Shown in pieces: positions 33,857 through 43,872 of a stretch of DNA of 64,000 bases; position 1 is the stretch's first letter, and each line of letters starts with the position of its first letter. The notes below the pieces were generated by a model. It was not told where the DNA came from. It searched no databases and saw only the letters and a list, made by a program, of their open reading frames with translations. Location: assembly GCF_945952055.1 (NCBI RefSeq), contig NZ_CAMFHB010000005.1, positions 146,508 through 210,507 on the forward strand. The letters run 5' to 3'. A program made the position numbers and the translations under genes. This DNA is from an uncultured Alsobacter sp. GTDB lineage: Bacteria; Pseudomonadota; Alphaproteobacteria; Rhizobiales; Beijerinckiaceae.

Positions 33857-35436
33857 TCCTTGGTCACCGAGGCCCAGCGCGTCGACCAGGTCTGGTGCCC
33901 GAAATAGCCCTTTACGTTGGCGCGGATGACGTAGGGATCGGTGCGCTGGAAGAGGACGATGAGGCCGGGATCCATCTCGCGGTAGCGCTTGTCCATGTCC
34001 TCGAACAGCGCCTTGCGCTTGGCCGGATCCGTCTCGGCCTTCGACTGGTCGACCATCTTGGTCAGCTCGGGCGCCTCCTGCGCCACGCGCCACAGGTAGT
34101 ACGCGCCGAGCTTGGCGGCGTCCCGGTTGTCGGGGTTGTAGGCGTACTGCACCGCGGTGCCGAAGGGATCGGGCAGGCGCGCGCCGGAGTTGCCCATCAG
34201 CACTTCGAAGTTCCGCGCCCGGAAGTCCGGCGTGTGCTCGCCGGGGACGAGCTCCAGCTCGATGCCGGCCAGCTTGGCGGAGGCCTGCAGCGCCTCGGTG
34301 TTCTGGAGAAGCGCCGGCCCCGACGGGAAGAGCTTTTTCTTGAGCCCGTTGGGATAGCCCGCTTCCGCGAGCAGCTTCTTGGCGAGCGCGGGGTCGTACT
34401 CGTAGCCGGGCAGCGGGTTGGCGGGCGCACCGACCATGCCCTTCGGAATGATCGACTGCCAGGGATAGCCCGCGAAGCGCATGCTGGTCTGCGCCAGCGC
34501 CTTCCAGTCGAGCACGTGCTGGAAAGCCCGCCGCACGAGCGGCTTGGCCAGGTCCGGATCCTTGGTGTTGAGCGCGATGTAGTAGAAGCCGAAGCCCGGC
34601 ACCTGGTCGATGACGACCTTCTCCTTGGCGAGCGCCTCGAGGTCGCCGGCCCCGACATACTGGGCGACGTCGATGTCGCCGGCCATGAGCTGCAGCCGCA
34701 GGCTGCCCGATTCGGGCACGTGGCGCATGATCACGCGCTTCATGGCCGGTGCCCCGGCCCAGTAATTGGCCCGCGATTCGGTGATCAGGATGTCGTTCGG
34801 CCGCCACTGGATCAGCGAGAAGGGGCCGCTCGGCGCGGCGTTGCCCTTCAGCCAGTCACGCGCCAGGTCGCCGTTTTTCTCGTTCTTCAACGCCACCTTG
34901 CTGTCGATGATGCCGAGCGAGGAGCCCGCCAGCGAATAGATGACGAGGTCCGTCGCCACCGGCTCCGGCAGCTCGACGACGAGGGTGCGCTCGTCGGTGG
35001 CGCGGATGAACTTGTCGACGTTCTCGGGGGTGTAGCCCCACAGCGCGACGTCGGTGGAGCCGACCTGCGCCATCTTGATCACGCGACGGATCGACCAGGC
35101 CGCGTCCTCGGCCGTGATGGGGTTGCCGCTGGCGAACACCGCGCCCTTGCGCATCGTGAAGGTGATCGTCCGCTTGTCGGGCGACACGGTCCAGCTCTCG
35201 GCCAGCATGGGCCGGATGGTCTGCATGTCGTTGGGCGCGATTTGGACGAGGTTGTCGTAGAGGTTGGAGACGACCTCGGACACCGTGCGGGCGTTGATGG
35301 CCGCCGGGTCGAGCGAGGGCACCGCCGACAGGTCCGTGCCGATCACGAGCATGTTCGGCGGGGAGGCCGCCTGCGGGGCGGTGGCGGTCGACGCCAAGAG
35401 CGCCAGCGCCAGTCCTGCTGCCCAGATGTGCCTCAT
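33853..35436 (-). CDS. Family 5 extracellular substrate-binding protein (peptide/nickel ABC importer)
   Basis: A 527-residue periplasmic binding protein. Signal peptide MRHIWAAGLALALLASTATA with cleavage near PQAA. Family 5 markers: ARTVSEVVSNLYDNLVQIAP, RPMLAESWTVSPDKRTITFT, FTMRKGAVFASGNPITAEDA and VRRAFQHVLDWKALAQ. Ligands in this family range from di- and oligopeptides to nickel, opines and glutathione, and cannot be fixed here. ATG at 35436 has GGAG nine bases upstream. First gene of the dpp-like operon; the ABC operon upstream ends 94 bases away, so read-through is possible. Confidence 0.93.
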   Translation of the reverse strand: MRHIWAAGLALALLASTATAPQAASPPNMLVIGTDLSAVPSLDPAAINARTVSEVVSNLYDNLVQIAPNDMQTIRPMLAESWTVSPDKRTITFTMRKGAVFASGNPITAEDAAWSIRRVIKMAQVGSTDVALWGYTPENVDKFIRATDERTLVVELPEPVATDLVIYSLAGSSLGIIDSKVALKNEKNGDLARDWLKGNAAPSGPFSLIQWRPNDILITESRANYWAGAPAMKRVIMRHVPESGSLRLQLMAGDIDVAQYVGAGDLEALAKEKVVIDQVPGFGFYYIALNTKDPDLAKPLVRRAFQHVLDWKALAQTSMRFAGYPWQSIIPKGMVGAPANPLPGYEYDPALAKKLLAEAGYPNGLKKKLFPSGPALLQNTEALQASAKLAGIELELVPGEHTPDFRARNFEVLMGNSGARLPDPFGTAVQYAYNPDNRDAAKLGAYYLWRVAQEAPELTKMVDQSKAETDPAKRKALFEDMDKRYREMDPGLIVLFQRTDPYVIRANVKGYFGHQTWSTRWASVTKE

Positions 35437-35530
35437 GATCGTTCTCTCCCCGGATGCCATTTTCGTCTGGTTGTCCGACAATGGCGTCCGGCGAGGGGCA
35501 GAGGCAAGCCCTCTTTTGCCCCCCGGAAGG

Positions 35531-37192
35531 CTAGAGAAGTGAGCTCTGCTTCCGGCCGGAGAGCAGGAATGCGCCCAAAACGGCAAGAACTGTCAGGCCG
35601 AGCAGGATGGTCGAGAGCGCCGAGGCGAGGCCGTACTCGCCGTCCAGGACCGCGAGATAAATGCGCACCGGCATGGTCACGGTCGCCCCGACATAGAGCA
35701 CCAGCGACGACGACAGCTCGTTCATCGCCGTGACGAGGCTCATGAGCGCGCCGGCGAGGATGCCCGGGCCGATCAGCGGCACGGTGACCCTCAGGAAGGC
35801 CTTGGCGGGCGAATAGCCGAGGCTGATCGCCGCCTCCTCGAGACTCGGACTGAGCTGTTTCAGGGCGGCGGCCGCGGAGCGTGCGGAGTAGGGCAGGCGG
35901 CGGATGAAGACCGCCATGACGATGACGAGGCCGGTTCCGGTCAGCTCCAGCGGCGGGCCGTTGAAGCGGGTGATGATGGCGATGCCCATGACGATGCCGG
36001 GCACGACGTAGGGCACCATCAGCATGCCGTCGAGCGCCGCCGTTGCCGGCTGCGGCCGGCGCGCGATCAGGTAACCGATGAGGGTGCCCATGACCACGAT
36101 GGCGACGACCGCGAAGCCCGAATAGACGAGGCTGTTGACGATGGGCTTCGAGACGGTGGCGATGACGCGCTCGTAGCTCTGGAGGCTGAGCCCGGGCTGG
36201 AACACCGGTCCGCGCGTCGCGCGGAAGGAGAAGGCCACCGCGGTGATGGCCGGCAGCGCGCCGACGAGCACGATGGCGTAGGCGGCCGCGTGCAGGCCGA
36301 CGTTCTTCCATCCCGTCGCCTTCACGACGAAGGGCCGGCGCATCAGGTTGCCGCCGTAGACGTCGCGGCGGGTGAGGCGGCGCTGCAGCAGAACGAGCCC
36401 CATCGACAGGATGATCAGCACCATCGACAGCGCCGAGGCCATGCCGGGATTGCCGCCCACCTCGCTGCCGAACAGCGTGAAGGCCTCGGTCGCCAGCACG
36501 TTGAAGTCGCGGCCGATGAGGCGCGGTGTCCCGAAGTCGGCGATGGACAGCACGAAGGTGAGCAGGGCCGCCGCGGTGACCGAGGGCAGGATCAGCGGAA
36601 ACGTCACCTTGAAGAGGCGCTGCACGGGAGAGAGCCCGAGACCCTCGGCGGCCTCCTCCACCGAGCGGTTCACCGCCGAGAGCGCCCCGGAGGTGATGAG
36701 GAAGACGTGCGGGAAGAACTTGAAGGCGAACACCAGGATGACGCCCGTGGCGCCGTAGATCGTGGGGATGTCGATGCCCAGGGAGGCGAAGCCCTGCCGG
36801 ACCACCCCGTTGGCCCCGAAGAGCACGATCCAGGCATAGGCGCCGATGAAGGGCGGGGACACCAGGGCGATCACGGCCAGCGTCTGGATGACGATACGGC
36901 CGCGAATGGCATAGCGGGTGACGATCAGCGCCAGCGACACGCCCAGCAGCAGGGCGCCGGTCATGCCGCCCAGACCCGCGATGAAGGTGTTGGCGATGGC
37001 CCGCCGGTAGCTCTTCAGCGTGAACACGTCGGCGTAGTTGCCGATCGTCCAGGCGCCCGTGTCGTTGTCGTGCAGGCTCGCCGAGAGCACCGACCACAGC
37101 GGCCATACGAGCAGGGCGAGCATGATGGCCCAGGCGACGCCCAGCACCACCAGCCAGGGATCGAACCCGTGGCGCTTCGTCGGGGCCAGCAT
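35531..37192 (-). CDS. ABC transporter permease, duplicated-domain type (FbpB/PhnV-like)
   Basis: A 553-residue permease made of two BPD-type halves, each with about six helices. EAA loops appear in both: SAVNRSVEEAAEGLGLSPVQ in the first half and KQLSPSLEEAAISLGYSPAK in the second. This fused layout is typical of ferric-iron (FbpB) and 2-aminoethylphosphonate-type importers. ATG at 37192 overlaps the ATPase stop (TGATG). The matching binding protein is encoded divergently at 38404. Confidence 0.92.
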   Translation of the reverse strand: MLAPTKRHGFDPWLVVLGVAWAIMLALLVWPLWSVLSASLHDNDTGAWTIGNYADVFTLKSYRRAIANTFIAGLGGMTGALLLGVSLALIVTRYAIRGRIVIQTLAVIALVSPPFIGAYAWIVLFGANGVVRQGFASLGIDIPTIYGATGVILVFAFKFFPHVFLITSGALSAVNRSVEEAAEGLGLSPVQRLFKVTFPLILPSVTAAALLTFVLSIADFGTPRLIGRDFNVLATEAFTLFGSEVGGNPGMASALSMVLIILSMGLVLLQRRLTRRDVYGGNLMRRPFVVKATGWKNVGLHAAAYAIVLVGALPAITAVAFSFRATRGPVFQPGLSLQSYERVIATVSKPIVNSLVYSGFAVVAIVVMGTLIGYLIARRPQPATAALDGMLMVPYVVPGIVMGIAIITRFNGPPLELTGTGLVIVMAVFIRRLPYSARSAAAALKQLSPSLEEAAISLGYSPAKAFLRVTVPLIGPGILAGALMSLVTAMNELSSSLVLYVGATVTMPVRIYLAVLDGEYGLASALSTILLGLTVLAVLGAFLLSGRKQSSLL

Positions 37193-38265
37193 CACGCGGC
37201 CTCCGCCGGGGCCACGTCGCCGGCGGCGCTGCACACGAGGATCTTGTCGTAGGGCAGCTTCACGCGGATCGGGCGGCCTTCCATGGCCAGAAGTTCACGG
37301 GTCGGGTCGGCGACCTGGGCGAGCAGGTCGCCCGCCTCGGTGCGCAGCGTGTACTGGGCCTCGCGGCCGAGGAAGACCACCTTGCTCACCACGGCGTCGA
37401 AATCGACCCCCGGACGGCCCTCCCCCAGCGCTCCGATCAGCACGTTCTCGGGCCGGATCGCCAGGTCGAAGCCGTCGGCGGCGGGCGCGGCGAGCTGAAG
37501 CACCTGCGAGCCGAGCCGGACGCGGCCGCCGTCGCGCGCCGCCTTCAGGAAGTTCATCGTACCGACGAAGGCGGCGGCGAAGCGCCGGCGGGGCGCGTGG
37601 TAGACGTCGAACGGGGATCCCACCTGCTCCGCCACACCCTTTTCCATCACGCAGATCCTGTCGGAGATGGCGAGCGCCTCCTCCTGGTCGTGGGTGACGT
37701 AGATCGTGGTGATGCCGAGCCGCCGCTGGATGTCGCGGATGTCCTCGCGCAGGTCGATGCGCAGCTTGGCGTCGAGGTTCGACAGGGGCTCGTCCATGAG
37801 AAGCAGCCGTGGCCGGATCGCCATGGCCCGCGCCAGGCCGACGCGCTGCTGCTGGCCGCCGGAGAGTTCCGAGGGAAGGCGGGCGGCGAGGCCGTCGAGC
37901 CGCACCATGCGCAGGCCCTCCTCCACGCGCGCCTTGATCTCGGCTTCGGGAAGCTTGCGGGCGCGCAGGCCGAAGGCGACGTTCTCGGCCACGGTCAGGT
38001 GCGGAAACACCGCATAGTCCTGGAACACCATGCCCACGTCCCGCTTGTGGGCCGGCAGGCGGTCGATCCGGTCACCGTCGACCGTGACCTCGCCGCGGTC
38101 CTGGCCCTGGAAACCGGCTATGATGCGCAGCAGCGTGGTCTTGCCGCAGCCGGACGGCCCCAGGAGGGTGAAGAACTCCCCGCTCTCGACCGTGAGGTCG
38201 ACCCCCTTCAGCACGCGGACTTCACCGAAGCTCTTCTCGACGGCACGGATTTCCAGACGGGACAC
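37192..38265 (-). CDS. ABC transporter ATP-binding protein, FbpC/PotA type, GTG start
   Basis: About 357 residues. Walker A GPSGCGKTTLLRIIAGF, Q-loop MVFQDYAVFPHLTV, signature LSGGQQQRVGLARAMA, Walker B LLLMDEPLSNLDAKL and H-loop IYVTHDQEEALA; a TOBE domain follows (LAIRPENVLIGA, YDKILVCSAAGD). GTG at 38265 is chosen because homologues begin at VSRLEIRAVEKSFG; an ATG at 38328 would place the start inside a palindromic regulatory element. Operon with the fused permease; divergent from the binding-protein gene. Confidence 0.9.
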   Translation of the reverse strand: MSRLEIRAVEKSFGEVRVLKGVDLTVESGEFFTLLGPSGCGKTTLLRIIAGFQGQDRGEVTVDGDRIDRLPAHKRDVGMVFQDYAVFPHLTVAENVAFGLRARKLPEAEIKARVEEGLRMVRLDGLAARLPSELSGGQQQRVGLARAMAIRPRLLLMDEPLSNLDAKLRIDLREDIRDIQRRLGITTIYVTHDQEEALAISDRICVMEKGVAEQVGSPFDVYHAPRRRFAAAFVGTMNFLKAARDGGRVRLGSQVLQLAAPAADGFDLAIRPENVLIGALGEGRPGVDFDAVVSKVVFLGREAQYTLRTEAGDLLAQVADPTRELLAMEGRPIRVKLPYDKILVCSAAGDVAPAEAA

Positions 38266-38301
38266 GGTCGTTTCTTTTCCTGCTCGGGCCGGGGTGTCGC
38301 G

Positions 38302-38353
38302 GTGACGGTTGCACGGGGCAACCGTCACATTGCATGATTAGTGTCACATTGCA
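38302..38353. promoter_or_regulatory. Divergent regulatory region with perfect inverted repeat and direct repeats
   Basis: Between the ATPase (minus) and binding-protein (plus) genes there is a perfect 11-bp inverted repeat, GTGACGGTTGC-ACGGG-GCAACCGTCAC (38302-38328). It is joined to two direct copies of GTCACATTGCA (38324-38334 and 38343-38353) spaced 19 bases apart, about two helical turns. The arrangement suggests one regulator with several sites controlling both transcripts. No regulator gene is adjacent. Confidence 0.6.
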
Positions 38354-38403
38354 GGATCCCGGTCGAACCGGGCAAGGCGTGAACAGGACCAGGGAGCAAG
38401 GTG

Positions 38404-39372
38404 ATGAAGGCAGTTTTCGTGGCGGGGCTTCTCCTCGCGGCGGCGGCGACGGGTGCCGTGGCGCAGGACAAGCGGGTGGTGGTCTACACGGCCCACAACA
38501 GCAACATCATCGAGCTCCTGCAGCCGCGCTTTGAGAAGGAGACCGGGATCAAGGTCGATCTCGTCAAGGCCGGATCCGGCGACATCATCAAGCGCGTGCG
38601 CGCCGAAGCGGGCTCGCCCAAGGCCGACGTGATCTGGAGCATCGGCGGCGAGTCGCTCGAGGACAACAAGGACCTGCTCGCCTCCTACGCGCCGAAGGAC
38701 GCCGCCGTCCTCAACAAGGCCTACACGGTCAGCCCCGAGTGGCTGCCCTACACCGGCATCATGGCGGTGTTCGCGGTGAACACGAAGCAGCTGAAGCCCG
38801 CCGACTATCCCAAGAGCTGGAAGGACCTCGCCGACCCCAAGTGGAAGGGCAAGATCTCCTCGGCCCGCGCCGACTCGTCGGGCTCCTCGTTCCAGCAGCT
38901 CGGCACCGTGCTCACCGCCTATGGCGACAAGGGCTGGGACACCTACAAGGGCATCCTCGCCAACTTCGCGCTCTCCGACAGTTCCGGCGCGGTCGTCCGC
39001 TTCGTGAACGACGGCGAAGCGCTCGTCGGCCTCACGCTCGAGGACAACGCCCTCGAATACGTCCGTAACGGCGGCAACGTCGCGATCGTCTATCCGGAGG
39101 ACGGCACCTCGACCGTGGCCGACGGCATCGCCATGGTGAAGGGCGGCCCGAACGTCGAGAACGGCAAGGCCTTCGTCGACTGGCTGCTGTCCAAGCCCGT
39201 GCAGGAAATCCTCGTGAAGGAGATCGGCCGGCGCTCGGTGCGCACCGACGTGAACGCCGCCGGCCTGAAGCCGATGAACGAGATCAAGCTCGTGAACTAC
39301 GACATCAAGGCCGCGGCCGCGAACCGCAACGCCTGGATCGCGACCTGGAAGAAGGCGCTCGCCGACCGCTGA
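38404..39372 (+). CDS. Family 1 extracellular substrate-binding protein (Fbp/Phn type)
   Basis: A 322-residue binding protein with signal peptide MKAVFVAGLLLAAAATGAVA and mature start near QDKRVVVYTAHN. Family features: RFEKETGIKVDLVKAGSGDI, KADVIWSIGGESLEDN, YTGIMAVFAVNTKQL, WKGKISSARADSSGSS and FVNDGEALVGLTLEDNALEY. The paired tyrosines that bind ferric iron in FbpA are not apparent where expected (EYVRNGGNVAIVYPEDGT), so an organic anion or phosphonate is more likely than iron. ATG at 38404 has GGAG seven bases before. Its ABC partners are encoded divergently. Confidence 0.9.
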   Translation: MKAVFVAGLLLAAAATGAVAQDKRVVVYTAHNSNIIELLQPRFEKETGIKVDLVKAGSGDIIKRVRAEAGSPKADVIWSIGGESLEDNKDLLASYAPKDAAVLNKAYTVSPEWLPYTGIMAVFAVNTKQLKPADYPKSWKDLADPKWKGKISSARADSSGSSFQQLGTVLTAYGDKGWDTYKGILANFALSDSSGAVVRFVNDGEALVGLTLEDNALEYVRNGGNVAIVYPEDGTSTVADGIAMVKGGPNVENGKAFVDWLLSKPVQEILVKEIGRRSVRTDVNAAGLKPMNEIKLVNYDIKAAAANRNAWIATWKKALADR

Positions 39373-39381
39373 TCGAACGTC

Positions 39382-40380
39382 ATGCTGATCGAGGCCTTCA
39401 CGCAGGCCAAGGATCCATCGGCACCGCAAGCCAACGAGGACCGGCTGGTCATCCTGCCGGGCCTCGCCTTCGCGGTGATCGACGGCGCCACGGCCCGCAA
39501 CGGCTCGCGCTACGACGGCATGCTGTCGGGACAGTATGCCGCCGTCACCGTCAAGGCCGCGCTGGAGAGGATCCTGAGTGCGCCGGACGCCCCGCTGGGC
39601 GACGGCCTGGCGATCGTGCGCGCGGTGACCGACGCCCTGGCCGCGGCCTATCGCCGGCACGGCATGCTGGAGCGTGCCTTCCACGAGCGTGAGAACCGCT
39701 TCTCGGCGACCATGGCGCTCGTCACCCTCCACGACGGGGTCGCCGACGTCACGCTCGTCGGCGACAGCGGCATCCGCATCGGCGGCAAGGTCGTGCAGGT
39801 CGAGAAGGACCTTGACCTGATCACCGCGACGCTGCGCCAGCAAGCCTGGTCCGTGATCGCGGAAACGACGCGCGACCCGGTGCTCATGGAGAAGGTCGCG
39901 CGCCAGGTGACCTGGCACGGGACGTCCCAGGCGCCCGAGCCGCTCGCGCCCTGTCTGGACGCGCCGAAGCTCGCGCGGATCGAGGCGCTCGCGGTCGCCG
40001 CCAACGAGCGCAGGCTGCCGCACGTTCCGCGCAAGGACATCGAGACCCTCGTGCGCGGCGGCATCGTCAATGCGCAGGGCGGCTTCCAGAACGAGCCGGG
40101 CGAGTGCCTGGGCTATTCCTGCATGGATGGCTACGCCGTTCCGGAGACGCTCATCCATCGCGAGCAGCTTCCGCTTTCGGGCCTGGAGACCATCGAACTG
40201 TTCAGCGACGGGTATTTCGCGCCGGGCGTCGGCTTCGGCGTGGCGTCCTGGGAGGAGGCCTTCGCTGACGTCGAGCGGGAAGACCCGAGCAAGACCGGCC
40301 GCTATATCTCGGTGAAGGGCTCGGTCGGCGGCGTCTTTGCCGACGACCGGACCTATCTCGGGGTTCGCCTGGACCCCTGA
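39382..40380 (+). CDS. PP2C-family serine/threonine phosphatase-like protein
   Basis: A 332-residue protein with the PP2C metal-site motifs in order: ANEDRLVI (about 18-25), AFAVIDGATARNGSRYDG, LVGDSGIRIGG, IELFSDGYFAPG and the last FADDRTYLGV. The usual DGxGG is DGATA, as in other atypical bacterial members. It is nine bases after the ABC binding-protein gene and 42 before an amidohydrolase gene. A protein phosphatase in a transport operon is unusual; it might act on a small phosphorylated metabolite instead. No kinase lies nearby. Confidence 0.85.
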   Translation: MLIEAFTQAKDPSAPQANEDRLVILPGLAFAVIDGATARNGSRYDGMLSGQYAAVTVKAALERILSAPDAPLGDGLAIVRAVTDALAAAYRRHGMLERAFHERENRFSATMALVTLHDGVADVTLVGDSGIRIGGKVVQVEKDLDLITATLRQQAWSVIAETTRDPVLMEKVARQVTWHGTSQAPEPLAPCLDAPKLARIEALAVAANERRLPHVPRKDIETLVRGGIVNAQGGFQNEPGECLGYSCMDGYAVPETLIHREQLPLSGLETIELFSDGYFAPGVGFGVASWEEAFADVEREDPSKTGRYISVKGSVGGVFADDRTYLGVRLDP

Positions 40381-40422
40381 CCCCCCTGACCGGACGCGTG
40401 GCGTCCGCCTGAGGAACGCGAC

Positions 40423-41574
40423 ATGGCTTTCGATCTCATCCTGCGTGGCGGTCGCGTGATCGACGCGGCCCAGGGCCTCGACGCCGTCCTCGACGTCGGT
40501 TTCGCCGACGGCAAGGTCGCCCAGCTCGGGCCTTCCCTGTCGGCGGAGGGCTGCCGGTCGGTCATCGACGCCGCGGGACGGATCGTGACCCCGGGGCTCA
40601 TCGACCTGCACACGCATGTCTACGACGGCGGGACGTCGCTGGGCGTGGACGCGATGCGCCTCTTCCACGAGGGCGCGGTGACGACGCTGGTCGACACCGG
40701 CAGCGCCGGGGCGGGCAACTGGAAGGGCTTTCGCGAACACGTCATCGAGCGCGCCCCGGTGCGCATCATCGCCTACCTGAACATCTCCTTCGCCGGCATC
40801 TACGGCTTCTCGAAGCGGGTGATGGTGGGCGAATCCGGCGACATGCGGCTGATGGCGCCCATCGACACGGTCGCGGTGGCGCAGGCCAACCGCGACATGA
40901 TCGCCGGCATCAAGGTGCGCGTCGGCAAGAACGCCAGCGGCTTTTCGGGCGTGGCGCCGCTCGACATCGCGCGGCAGGCGGCCGAGCAGGCCCAGATGCC
41001 CATGATGGTCCATATCGACGAGCCGCCTCCCATGCTCGCCGACGTGCTGGCCCGGCTGCGCAAGGGCGACATCCTCACCCATTGCTTCCGGCCTTTCCCC
41101 AACTGCCCGGCGGGGCCGGACGGGCGGGTGCTGGACTGCGTCCTCGAGGCGCGCTCGCGCGGCGTGATCTTCGACATCGGCCACGGCATGGGCTCGTTCT
41201 CCTTCGCCATCGCCCGCACCATGCTGGCCAACGGCTTCCCGCCGGATTGCATCTCCAGCGACGTGCATGCGCTGTGCATCGAAGGGCCCGCCTTCGACCT
41301 GCTCACCACGATGTCGAAGTTCCTGTGCCTGGGCATGCCGCTGGGCGAGGTCGTCCGGCGCGCCACGCTGGAGCCGGCGAAGGCGCTGGGGCGCGACGAC
41401 ATCGGGTCGCTGAAGCCCGGCAGCGCGGGCGATGCCTCGATTCTCACGCTGGACGAGGGACGCTTCGGCTACGTGGACTCCACCGGCGAGGCCCTCGACG
41501 GCGCGCACCGCCTGTCCGCGGCGGGCGTGGTGCTGGGCGGCGTCCATCACCCGGCGGGGCGGCGGGTGTCCTGA
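40423..41574 (+). CDS. Amidohydrolase/deacetylase-family metallohydrolase (cog3964-like)
   Basis: A 383-residue amidohydrolase: MAFDLILRGGRVIDAAQGLD, metal-binding HxH in LIDLHTHVYDGGTSLGVDAM, a likely carboxylated lysine in IAGIKVRVGKNASG, then MVHIDEPPP, ILTHCFRPFPN and the catalytic aspartate in CISSDVHALC. These match the cog3964 group (EF0837, Atu3266), members of which hydrolyse N- or O-acetyl groups of hydroxy or amino acids in vitro, with natural substrates unknown. Third gene after the ABC binding protein and PP2C-like genes, so it probably processes the imported compound. Confidence 0.88.
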   Translation: MAFDLILRGGRVIDAAQGLDAVLDVGFADGKVAQLGPSLSAEGCRSVIDAAGRIVTPGLIDLHTHVYDGGTSLGVDAMRLFHEGAVTTLVDTGSAGAGNWKGFREHVIERAPVRIIAYLNISFAGIYGFSKRVMVGESGDMRLMAPIDTVAVAQANRDMIAGIKVRVGKNASGFSGVAPLDIARQAAEQAQMPMMVHIDEPPPMLADVLARLRKGDILTHCFRPFPNCPAGPDGRVLDCVLEARSRGVIFDIGHGMGSFSFAIARTMLANGFPPDCISSDVHALCIEGPAFDLLTTMSKFLCLGMPLGEVVRRATLEPAKALGRDDIGSLKPGSAGDASILTLDEGRFGYVDSTGEALDGAHRLSAAGVVLGGVHHPAGRRVS

Positions 41575-41652
41575 AACCCCGGTTTTTCGCCGTGTGATTC
41601 AGCCGATGTTCACGCCTTGGTGGCCATCTGGGACCAGAGACCCCGGTGTCCC

Positions 41653-41895
41653 ATGTCCGCATCCAACCGCCGCCATCCGCGCCTCGACGTCACCGCGCCG
41701 GCCTGCGTCTTCGCCGGCGGCCAGCTCTATCCGTGCGTGATCCGGGACATGTCGCGCGGCGGCGCGCGCATCGAACTCCCGGCGGGCATCGACCCCGGCA
41801 AGGCCTTCGCCCTGTTCATCGGCGGCAGCGACGTGCCCTACCAGAGCCAGGTCGTGTGGAAGCGCGACCGGGAGCTGGGCATCAAGTTCGTCTGA
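41653..41895 (+). CDS. PilZ domain protein
   Basis: An 80-residue stand-alone PilZ domain. The cyclic-di-GMP-binding pattern RxxxR is RRHPR near the N-terminus, and the DxSxxG motif is DMSRGGARIEL; VVWKRDRELGIKFV completes the fold. It should bind c-di-GMP and act by protein contact. No flagellar or cellulose genes are nearby. ATG at 41653 chosen; a TTG-led extension from 41617 is possible but has no family support. Confidence 0.85.
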   Translation: MSASNRRHPRLDVTAPACVFAGGQLYPCVIRDMSRGGARIELPAGIDPGKAFALFIGGSDVPYQSQVVWKRDRELGIKFV

Positions 41896-42013
41896 CCAGG
41901 CCGATCCCGCTCCATCCGCCTGCCGCCCGCGGCGGCTCTGTCTGGCGTGTGCGGCCACCTCTCGACCGTCCGGCCCAGGGACCCACGCCGCCGGTTCTCC
42001 CGGCGGCCGACGC

Positions 42014-43828
<1,815 letters not shown>

Positions 43829-43872
43829 CGGGCGCGGTTTGGCAGATCGGGCGCCGCCCGGCAAGCCGGCGC

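Noticed and set aside
38404..39372. Ferric-iron specificity for the family-1 binding protein
   Set aside because: The pair of tyrosines that coordinates iron in FbpA is not seen at the expected place; the permease/ATPase similarity does not settle the substrate.
38344..41550. Minus-strand open frame of about 1070 codons
   Set aside because: It lies opposite three well-supported genes (binding protein, PP2C-like, amidohydrolase) and has shadow-type composition.
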